From Sthenelais limicola (taxonomy: Eukaryota; Annelida; Polychaeta; Phyllodocida; Sigalionidae): a stretch of 64,000 nt of DNA. Below are positions 36,190-45,382 of the stretch, piece after piece (within the stretch, counting starts at the first letter, position 1; each line of letters opens with the position of its first letter). A program made the translations under genes and the position numbers. The notes beneath the pieces were generated by a model. It did no database searches and was not told where the DNA came from. It saw nothing but the letters and a program-made list of their open reading frames with translations. The stretch is from assembly GCA_942159475.1 (NCBI GenBank), contig OW804094.1, forward strand, positions 57,346,966-57,410,965. The letters are read 5' to 3'.

Positions 36190-37385
36190 CCCTTTTACTA
36201 TTTGTTCCTATGGAAGATGATGACTTTTCGAAACATATTCATATTTCTCACCAAGAACCCATATATAGATTGTTTTCAAACTGTAATATATACTGCCTGA
36301 AAGTGTCTTCGTTGTTATAAAGAAAAATATATAGTTTTCACCATCTAGTTTCGTGATGACGGCGTCCTGAAATATATGAAATAGCAAAAATACTGATTTT
36401 TTTCAGTTAAATATAGTCAAAGTTAAATCGCTAAAAAGTTAAATCGCAAAATTGGTTCCACATTCAATGTGTGTTTGTACAATGTCTAGAAACTCACCAG
36501 ATATTTTCAAATTGATATTGTCACCTCCATATACTTCAAATATGTATATCTAATGATATTAGTGAACGGGAAGGACAAAACCTCTATATCCATAGTCTGG
36601 TAATAGTCCCAGAACCCGCCACCACTGAACAGCGCTCAAATAGGCTCAGAGCCCTTAAGAAGGACATTGTTTGGATTCTTTGTCATATGTTTGTAATAGC
36701 TCCTATAAATGGTCTTGTAAATCGAATCTTACCCATACCTGCTTCAATTAATTTGTAAGTGTGTATGTATGAATAGGGGACAGATATTTGGGAACATTTT
36801 TATAGAAAAATTGCAAGAATGTTCTTATAAATATCACATCTTTTATCAATTTTCTATGAAAACCAAATGCGCGATTTGGAACGATGGAGGCTTGTGTGAT
36901 GGAAACATGGACAATACATGGATATTGACATTAGAGCTTAGTTAAATATCCCATGCTGAACATGGCATGTTTTCTATAGATTTTACACTGTACCGTTAGT
37001 CCCATGATGCCATGCGTATTAGGATTGAAAATGGCAGCTATGCAACTTGTATTGTATTGTATGTATATATGTGTATCTGTATGTGTGGAGATAATAATAG
37101 AATAATAAAGGAGTAAACTGTATATAATGTAACCATTGTCTTGTCTTCAATTTCGCCGATAATAACTCATCTCTTTTTCATACAGCATAGTACAGTACAG
37201 TACAGTAATTGCAATATTATATTGTATATAAACAAACCATAATTAAAGCTAATATTTTCCGTTTTCACCCCCGCGAAATTGACCATCCCCGTCCCCCACG
37301 CAAAATTGACCACCCCCATCCCCCCTGAATCCTGGCCCATGACGTTCCGCTGTGCTGAAAATAGATTTCTGAGTGCAAAAAAAGC
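36190..37385. other. Non-coding stretch
   Basis: AT-rich DNA of the piggyBac interior. Nothing recognised beyond short C-rich repeats at 37.26-37.33 kb. Confidence 0.4.
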
Positions 37386-37389
37386 CCGT

Positions 37390-37530
37390 TCTATTGCAGT
37401 CACATAGCGTTTTCATTGCGCAATGGCTATTGCAGTCACATAGCGCAATAAGTGGTTACATCCATTGCGGTCACATTGCACAATCATTGCGCTATGTGAA
37501 CGCAATAGTGAGTGCAATGATTGCCATAGG
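37390..37530. repeat. ATTGC-rich subterminal region, right piggyBac end
   Basis: CTATTGCAGTCACATAGCG occurs twice at the start, followed by mixed direct and inverted ATTGCG/CGCAAT words. It ends about 50 bp from the right terminus. It resembles 28.02-28.39 kb rather than the 35-bp repeats of the left end. Confidence 0.6.
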
Positions 37531-37648
37531 GCTCCGCGTATTTGGGCCACTGTTTTCCCGCGTGCGTGGCGTATGGATAGGGTTAAATAATTATAAACGG
37601 ATATTCAGAGTAATTGGGTTATGTATACCCACAATTGATCATGCTTAC

Positions 37649-39200
37649 CTCAGTGACTGCTCACTTCCACCACAAGTTGCCGCACTCCACCACAAGTGAT
37701 TTGTGATGCACTGGATCCATAGTCGAAGGATGGCATGTTTTTTCGTTTTGGCTCTTTCATTCAGTCGTCTGGTGATATTTTTAACGAAGTGCCATATGTT
37801 ATACTGATGTGATATATCAGGACGATCTGTAGCCATGTATTTTCCAATCTGTGCATAAATAGTGCACACATGTTGAGATTATGTTTGCTAGAATTATTAA
37901 TCCTCAGAGAAAAACATAGGGTGTATCTTTATCAGAATAAATAAACAAATACCTGTAAATTCATAATAATAACATTTTATAATCAATACCTGAATATGTC
38001 GGTCGGTCACAAGTGTTGATATTTTAACTGGGGGCACAGCATTGTCCATTTTCTCAAGAGTCCTCTGTAACCCTTCCTTCTCCATGGCCACAGATGAAGA
38101 TACCTGGAATGTTTAAATGTGGATTCGGATTGTTCATTACCATTAATATTGAGGGAGGGAAGCAATGATATTTAGACATAATAACAAGAATGCCCAAAAT
38201 TCAGTAGTTTTAAAGATTAGAATTATAAAATATAATTACCTCAGTAACCTGAACCACTTCAAACTCAGCAATCTTTGATGTCTCGCTATCCATAAGGGTA
38301 TATGTCCCATAGTTGGCACAATAGCCAGGTGAGTTGCACTGTCCATCTCCTACCAAAACAACCTTTTCTCTCTGGGACAGCTCCTTGATCACATTGGCTT
38401 TTTCCAAATTCCATGCTCCGGCAATAACTGGGAAAAGGATGTCACTTTGATGGTCGAAAAAAGGTTTTGGGGCAATGGACAGCTAGCCCAAGAAATGTGG
38501 CTATTTGATGGATCCTGGTGTATGTCGCACCAGCAAATAAACAAGCCACAGACAGAAGAATGTTGCCCATTGCATATCTGCCACAGACTGGTTTAGATAA
38601 CCATTTCTCACTGTGGAAATTGCTGCAATGAAGGTTGACAGTAAGAAGAGAACCTGTGCGAACTGTGTCCTTTTCCAGGACAAGAGCCCCGCATCTTGGG
38701 CAGTACTTTAGCAGTTGATTGAGGGAAGACTAAAAAATTAAGAACTTCGATTGAGAAACTGCTGATGAGGTGGTGACAACATGCTCTACAACTTCAACTT
38801 CCACCTCTTGGTCAGATTCACCAGGCTCCCAGTCCGAATCATCCAGATCTGTAGGCTGTTCATCAGAGAATTCCTCATTATGTGGCTCCTGTTCATCATC
38901 CATCACTATAGGCTCTTTGTTTACTTCATGAGTATTTCCCTGTTCCATCACTGTTGAATATTTGTGATCATGCATTATTTTTGAAGGGGAGCCAAAGACA
39001 TTGAAGATAAACTGGTCTTCCTTTACGATCTGTGTTTCTGCTTCTGTAGGATTGACTAATCCACACTGGATCCCAATTGATCTGGTTTCCACACATATCC
39101 ATATCCCAGCATTGACCATTTTTGGTTTGGCACACTTTTTTCCCTTTGTGGTTTGAGTTTGCACATTCCTTGAATTGGAGTCCAGCGTCCCAAGAACAGA
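37649..39200 (-). pseudogene. Exons 3-5 of the THAP/DDE-like gene, broken
   Basis: Exon 3 (39200-38240) starts after TTTCAACAG. It encodes a linker with TQT and GIQ motifs, an acidic stretch, CPRCG, CSNFHSEKW, and LVGDGQCNSPG followed by YGTYTLMD, and ends at GTAATT. It carries a premature TAG (38730-38732) and an extra base in an A6/T6 run (38457-38462). Exon 4 (38103-37990) contains STLVTDRHIQ. Exon 5 (37848-37649) contains ISHQYNIWHFVKN and ITNHLWWSAATC, and ends at GTAAGC. All phases agree. The family, recalled from memory, is a widespread animal THAP-linked protein. GDG and TDRH look like the first two Asp of a DDE nuclease, which is inference. Confidence 0.75.
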
Positions 39201-39259
39201 CTGTTGAAATAGATACCATTTTAGTTGAAAAAACAATGCAAATTATGTTGTAACTATTT

Positions 39260-39575
39260 TCAGAAAGGTGTAGATATAGAGGAGGGTGGATATAGGGGGG
39301 TACGTGCAGATTGAGAGAGCTGGAGGAGAGTGGAGAGGTAGGGGAGGGCAGAGAGAGGTGGGGGAGGGTGAATATAGGAAGGGGGAGAGAAGTTGGGGAT
39401 GGAGACATATATAAGGGAGGGCGGATATGTGTTGGGTAGGGGATAGATATAAGGGAAAGGTAGGGAAGGGGGAATATAGGAAGGGGAGAGAGGTGGGGAG
39501 TGGGGACAGTTATAAGAGAGGGCGGAGAGGGCAAGAAGAGATTGAGAGAGAATTGAAGTGGGGTAAGGAGGGATA
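39260..39575. repeat. Purine-rich minisatellite
   Basis: GGAGGGTGGATATAGGGG- and GAGAGGTGGGGAG-type words repeat irregularly. The Pro/Ser/Leu-rich frames on the minus strand reflect composition only. No gene is seen from here to 39.97 kb. Confidence 0.75.
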
Positions 39576-39971
39576 AGGATGTAAGGTATTATTTTAATCA
39601 AAAAATAAGGTTTAGTCACACTTTAGTTATACTTATGGTTGTCATTTTTCATATATATATGGTTTAGATATCATAATTGCGTATTGATGCAAAATGAAGC
39701 TCCAGCGGTACAACAACACTGGACACTGGGTTGCCCTGATAAGTGGGCAAGGGACCAAGGGGCCCATTTATTTCATGAATAATTGCATATAAGTATTGTA
39801 ATAATCATCAATAGTTCAGACTTTGTGGTGGGCAGTTATGAGAACATGAGTCTTATGAGGTATGAGAAGGGGGTAGGCAGAGAGACTAAGTGCCTAAGTG
39901 CCTATACAAGGAAGCCAGGCTGGAGACCACAGGACCATATTAATCAGCTCCAATCGTAATAATGAAAGCTT

Positions 39972-40413
39972 TTAATATACAAAATTATTGTCTTCCCAAA
40001 TAGCATTTAGTTTAGCCATTTTTGTGAAACTTTTAGCTGTATCAGCTCGTTGAGTTTGGGCCTCCAGGTGGTTCCAGTATAAGGGCAATTTGTACAGAAT
40101 AAAACGTCTTATAATTTCTAGCCTGTGAATCGGGCATTTGAATTTTATCAGGGTTGTCTTGACGTGTACGAATGGGCCTGAGATCAAGAAGGTTGGTATT
40201 CGCTTTGGCTCTATAGGCCTGCTGTAAGAGGTGGAGCCTCCTCCTCTGCTTGAGGGGGAGCAAGTTGAACTGTTGGTGAAATTGGTCCACATTCTGGAAT
40301 CTATTGATTCTGGTGATTATCCTAAGGGCTCTGTTTTGCAGGGTTTGAAGAAAGTTTTGATTTAGCTGTGAATCCAAGAAATGACTATTAACATCATAAT
40401 TAAAAATATCCAT
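39972..40413 (-). pseudogene. LINE reverse transcriptase C-terminal fragment
   Basis: The minus strand encodes LQNRALRIITRINRFQNVDQ and HQQFNLLPLKQRRRLHLLQQ. After a frameshift near 40150 it continues with RRFILYKLPLYWNHL and a basic end. This is the post-palm C-terminal region of a CR1/jockey-group ORF2, homologous in layout to 23064-23515 but of a different subfamily. The AT-rich boundary is at about 40415. Confidence 0.65.
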
Positions 40414-40769
40414 TAATTAATTAATAATTAATCAAAAGACTCTCATCAGAGTGTTGGTGTTGAGTTCATAATGAACACAACTTAATTAGCTTCTTGTTGC
40501 ATGGCAACATGCAGATCTGCGCCGTGTGGGTCGTTTTGGAATTGCACACATGCAAATCTGTGTACCGAAGGCGCCTTTTATCTTGCATCTGATTGGTTGT
40601 TAGACCAAAAGTCCCATTCTGGAATCCAGTGAGTCCCTCATATGGCACTTTGGAAGGATACAGGTCTATTGCCGCCATATAAACGATGTCGCAAGATGAG
40701 CAAGGTAATTTCATGAGTTAGATATAATAGTTGAGATATAGATATGGACTCAAATTTTGATTGTTTAAG

Positions 40770-41686
40770 GTTTCAATTGCTAATACCCTATATCATCATA
40801 TGCCAAAAGTTCTCCATGTAATTCCTGCCAGTTTTTGAGGAATTCGGCATTGATTCTGACAGTGCAAGGCCTATGGAACCAACGGCCTGGATTCATTTTT
40901 AACAGCCCAGGTGCAGTATGTCATGCTGTTTGGGGAACCTTGCAATTTTGGTCATACCAATGTTTTTTGATTGATTCTTGATCTCCTGAATCTCCTGTTT
41001 CCGAATCTACCTATTTCCTTTTTGTAACCACTGAGTAATTTTATTTCTCCATGTTGGAAAAAAAAAGTAAAAATAAATAAAATTAATGAATAAAAATATT
41101 AAAAAAAAAAGATTTACTAGATTTAGAATCAAGTGATTGATATTAATAGATAGGAAATAATGTGCCTAAAAATGATTTCGTTTGACCTAAGATGTCAGTG
41201 CATTATCCTTCGAGTTATTTGCAAAAGACCAAGGTATGTCAAAGGTCATTTTGAGGTCTTTTGCAAATAACTCAGGAGATAATGCACTGACACCTTAGGT
41301 TAAATAAAAACTATTTTAGGGCACACTGTTTCCTAATGATTGATATCAGTCACTTAATTCTAGAGCCAATAAATATTTTTAAATTGGTTAAAATAATTTT
41401 TTTTTTAAATTCTCAAAGGTAACAGGATGGTACTTGGCAGATTAATAATTCGGAATTAGGAGAATCTGGAGGTCTGGAATCCATAAAAGAAAAAAACATT
41501 GGTATGACCCAAAATTCAAGGTTCATCAAATAAATGAGATTATTAAATTTACACTTAAAAATGAATCAAGGCTTTTGGCCCCATAGGCTTTGCACTGCCA
41601 GAATCAATGCCGATTTTCTCAGAAACTGGCAGGAATTACATGGAGAACTTTTGGGATAGTACAATATATAGTATTAGCAATTGGAA
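40770..41686. mobile_element. Foldback element, about 0.92 kb
   Basis: The two halves are imperfect inverted copies meeting near 41243. Outer matches include AAAAGTTCTCCATGTAATTC in the left arm and its reverse complement in the right. Inner matches include GACCTAAGATGTCAGTGCAT. Arms are about 440 bp with small indels. A single arm-like copy lies near 0.6-0.72 kb. No coding capacity. Confidence 0.75.
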
Positions 41687-41689
41687 ACT

Positions 41690-43500
41690 GCTGTCAAAAA
41701 GTAGTGTCCAAGATCCGGAACGAAAATCATTTTCTAGTGTTATAAGCGCCTTTTTCCCTGTTAATTAATGCATATCTCTATTAACATTGTGCAATATTAT
41801 GTAACATTACATCACAGGACGTAACCATATTAATAATCATAATCAATATTCATAGCTCATAATATCATATCAAATACACAGAGGTCAGGGCAGATCATTA
41901 CATCACTAAGCTGCCAGGTTATAATATTATTATAATATTAATAATTTTATTGAATGAACAACCTACTGTATTTTCCATCTATAAAAAATAAGAATTCTTG
42001 AAATGAAATGAGGTGGCGCACCAGGCGCACCCCCCTGACTCTGTCTAGACACTATGTCTACAGGTCAATTAGGATGTATGATATCATTGGATTACATATT
42101 GCACATTGCACCAAAAGACATATATTCTATTGGACAGTGCTTGCACACTGCACCACTAAACATGTCCTATTGGATAATGTTATGCACACCATTCTAACAT
42201 TAATGTAAGGTATTACCACATTGGTTAATTATCATGTGACCCAATTCATGTTCACTCATTGGTTATGTCATAATATAAATACATGTGTTGACCAGCAATA
42301 ACGAAATATAAGATCGATATCTTAAATACAACACACCTGTGTCTGTTACATCATTCCTGGACGCACCTGAGTTCCATTATACACTACAAAGCTCTTCACC
42401 ATAGACCATTGATATTCTATTCTCAGAAGCAGTTATATCACTAGCCATATTTTGAGTCTCAGCTGATGGCCTACGATGATATTATGCACAATTCCACTCC
42501 GAGTGCAACAGAACACTGTTATTTTCCATCTAAGTACCTATAACCTTTATGGTTTATGAACATCTGCTATTAATTATATTAATCATATTAATTTAATTTT
42601 ACCCTGCTACTAAGATTAGTGGGATTCTCACTTTTAATGCACTTGTATTGTCTTCGTTTTGTTGAAATCGTAGTTACAAGGTAGAGATATATTAATAGGC
42701 AATGCTTGAAAAACGTCGTTGAATGACAATCGTGTCTTTTTGTAACTATCAATTGTAATTTAATGACTTGGCCTGTAAATGGAATAAAAAAAAATATTGG
42801 CCTATATATATTACGTACATGTGGAAATGGATCTTTCACATACAAAGATTCAAAATTCTTCTTCATATTCTTCCTTCCATTCTTAATTTCTTGAAAAATA
42901 ATCTTATAAGTTGATAGAACACCAAAACTAAAATCCTAGAAATAAGTAGAAGTGAAGGAACCAATCATATTTCGGTGATGAATTTGACAATTAATTTGAA
43001 CCAAAGACTGATGTATTAGGAGTGCAAATTAAGCTACTGCTAGAAGCTGATGCCTGATAGTTCCCCCACTTTTGACTGGTTCCTTCAAGTTAATTAACTA
43101 CCATGTCTGCCACATCCTAGATAATTTATCGGTATCTGTTTAAAATCACTATAAATGCAGAAAGATTGTGGAATACACTATATATATATAGGTTATGGAA
43201 TACAAGATTTACTTCATGTTACCTTACTATCTTGATGATTCCATACGTGTGATGAGCTTTCAAATTAATTAGCGCTTATCGTATCATTTTGTTATACATA
43301 TATAATATATGTATATGTAATGTACTGCTGGTGAATTTACTCCAAGGGCAATTAATGTCTTGAGATGGCGTTGGAAGGAACAAGGTCTTTCTGTGGCAAT
43401 GCAGATGTATAACCCATAGAGCGATTTCACCCAAGGTACATTCTATATTCATTTCACCCCAAAATAAATAAAACAGAAAAATGTATTAGTAGGCGTAACT
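41690..43500. other. Non-coding stretch with a LINE-tail motif
   Basis: AT-rich DNA. AATAAGAATTCTTGAAATGA at 41985-42010 resembles LINE tails at 19.63 kb (minus strand) and 63.96 kb, so a LINE 3' end may lie here. Nothing else is supported. Confidence 0.4.
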
Positions 43501-43506
43501 AAAATA

Positions 43507-43986
43507 ATGCTATATTTATCTTTAACATACGCGACCAAGGAAGAAGCAATCAACAGAATGAGGAATCTGTATGAGGAAACACTGGAGAAACTGAGTCATA
43601 TCATGGATAGTTGTAACGTGTCCCTGGGGGGCCTAGTCGGTCTAGATCTAAATAAAGCTAATCGGTTGGATGGTTATGTGGAGAGCCAACAAGACATCAA
43701 TGACTCAATAGTTGAGATTAACCATAGGCTAACTGGCTTGAATCAAAACAGAGGGATCAAGCATATTCCCCTTATAAACAAAGTTCATTTCAAGGCCAAA
43801 AACAAATGTAGACACTTTCTCAGAAGGTTGACAGACAGGGTACATTTTGATGAGATAGTTAAAAGGAGCTGGGCTGTACAGATTCAAGGTTTCAAGTCCT
43901 TGTATTTAGCTGTGTACTGGTATACCTCTCAGAAGTCGTTTGGCGACCTGAGGGGGAACACTGGTTGTGGCAACTCCAATGGATAA
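43507..43986 (+). pseudogene. SGNH-hydrolase-like ORF of LINE-A, C-terminal part
   Basis: Residues 1-135 align with the second half of the LINE-C SGNH-like ORF: LGGLVGLDLNKANRLDG corresponds to IGGLIGMEFNRANRLEG, and DRVHFDEIVKRSW to DGIHVEESVIKEW. The terminal Asp-x-x-His pair is kept, while the N-terminal Ser block is missing. CAGAAGTCGTTTGGCGACCT occurs at 43930 and again at 44113, a local duplication. A downstream 97-codon frame (43965-44258) overlaps the endonuclease ATG at 44251 and is probably a spacer. Confidence 0.65.
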
Positions 43987-44250
43987 CTGGACATTGGTTA
44001 CGGCGAGTGGGAAATCATCTGTATCTGTATTATCCGGTGAGGAAACTTATCAAGCATAATATCTATTTAATTCATAGTATATACTTCCTAAAGAATATGC
44101 AGACTCCCCATCCAGAAGTCGTTTGGCGACCTGGGAGGGACAGTCGTAGTATTATAGGAAATGAATGGTTCTTAGAGATATACAACGAGTCGAAATGTGA
44201 TACTGACTGTTATGTGAGAGACTTTTTCCATAGACTAATGGATGAAAAAC

Positions 44251-44317
44251 ATGAATGACCAACGAACTATAACCACCTGGAATGACTTAGCCAACGAAAA
44301 AGGACTTAAGATTGTAC
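44251..44317 (+). pseudogene. LINE-A endonuclease, first 22 codons
   Basis: ATG at 44251 begins a peptide with TWNDLANEKGLKIV, matching RWTDITKRNGFKIL at the start of the LINE-C endonuclease. The reading is cut by the Ngaro-like element at 44318 and resumes at 51061 with NIRSILPKMDN. Joining the two flanks leaves no extra base. Confidence 0.7.
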
Positions 44318-44509
44318 GCAGAATCGATTCATCGGTGAATATATTTGGGTGACGCAACAGTGACTATTATGACGCATCATCAGGTGTGCGTCGTGTGAGC
44401 CAATCAACGCATGCCATCCCCTCACCCATTCGTTCCACCTGGAGGAACCCTCACTTTCCCTCCATCGCTCAACGCATATAGAGGTGTTGCCACGAGAAAT
44501 TTTATTCTT
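44318..44509 (+). repeat. Ngaro-like split repeat A1
   Basis: Starts GCAGAATCGATTCATCGGTG; its duplicate A2 is at 48524-48715. It carries an open stretch that would prefix the gag frame, but this is repeat sequence, not clearly protein. Confidence 0.9.
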
Positions 44510-44545
44510 CTCTTATTGGATCGTGTGTTTTGCTCTTTATTCACG

Positions 44546-45382
44546 ATGACTAAGGCAAAGCTGTGTAGTAATTGTTCTACGGTACATGTTCCCCCAATCG
44601 GAGAAAATTGTACGAGCGAGAAGACAGATTTTGTGGAGAATGCAACGTTAGCCTCTCGTATTGACGGTTTGGAGTCCATGGTCAAGAATTTGGTGGCGTC
44701 GTTGGAACTTAAGAAATCCGCTGAACGAAGTGAGGTCACGGCGTCAGATAGTGCTTCCAGTACAGATGAAATCTTCTTCTCTACAGGGGGAAGGGCTCCA
44801 AATCGGGAGGAGTCTATTTATGATGTGGGCAAGGCTGCGTATCGTGGACACCGAGCTAGGTTGAGGACTAGGTCTACGTCGAGGAGCAGGACACGCCCCT
44901 TTGATCAGAAGAGAGATTTGGAGAGAGGTGAAAACATTGACTCTATTGAATCGCTTTTGCTTTTGAATCTGAAGTTGGTCAGTAAATTGGTAGATGACAG
45001 TAGACCGTACGATGAAATCCAAGGCGTAGTTAGTCATTGTTTAACGATTTGCGAGAAGGCTAAATCTCAAGTGTATTCTGTAAAAGCTGGTATTATGTAT
45101 GATCAGGCCGTACGCACACGAGCAAATAAGGTTGGTTTGTCTGCATTTGCCGATGTCCGCCAAGAAGAAGTATTGAGGTGTTTTGCATATGAAAATTCTA
45201 AGAAGGCAGTTGTATCGGTAACCAAAGCCAGTAAGAGTAAACAAGCAAAGGTTTGCTTCAAATTTAATGGTGCGGAGGGGTGTCGTAAATCTCCGTGTGA
45301 ATACCCACACCGATGCTCGACCTGTGGTTCATCTGAACATGGGGCACGTTCTTGCTCGTCAGCTAAATCGGGTAGCAAATAG
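44546..45382 (+). CDS. Gag of the Ngaro-like element
   Basis: The start is placed at the ATG just after repeat A1, giving MTKAKLCSNCSTVH with an N-terminal C-x2-C-x3-H-x7-C pattern shared with two other gags in the window. A Ser/Arg-rich middle follows. The C-terminus has a CCCH-type motif (CFKFNGAEGCRKSPC then EYPH) and a retroviral-type zinc knuckle CSTCGSSEHGARSC. It likely binds element RNA. It ends at a single TAG, after which the same frame stays open into pol. Confidence 0.75.
   Translation: MTKAKLCSNCSTVHVPPIGENCTSEKTDFVENATLASRIDGLESMVKNLVASLELKKSAERSEVTASDSASSTDEIFFSTGGRAPNREESIYDVGKAAYRGHRARLRTRSTSRSRTRPFDQKRDLERGENIDSIESLLLLNLKLVSKLVDDSRPYDEIQGVVSHCLTICEKAKSQVYSVKAGIMYDQAVRTRANKVGLSAFADVRQEEVLRCFAYENSKKAVVSVTKASKSKQAKVCFKFNGAEGCRKSPCEYPHRCSTCGSSEHGARSCSSAKSGSK

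Larger units (their letters stand above)
25542..37582 (+). mobile_element. piggyBac-like element, about 12 kb, in an intron
   Basis: The left end is CCCTATCCATAC preceded by TTAA (25538-25541). The right end is the inverse, GTATGGATAGGG, followed by TTAA (37583-37586). TTAA target duplication and CCCT ends are piggyBac hallmarks. Outside each end lie the two sides of one intron of the THAP/DDE-like gene, whose flanking exons join in phase; without the insertion that intron would be about 195 bp. Inside are a broken piggyBac transposase, subterminal repeats, a hAT-like element, a LINE fragment and C-rich tracts. Later insertions may explain much of the length. The two ends share only 12 bp plus TTAA. 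Confidence 0.7.
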
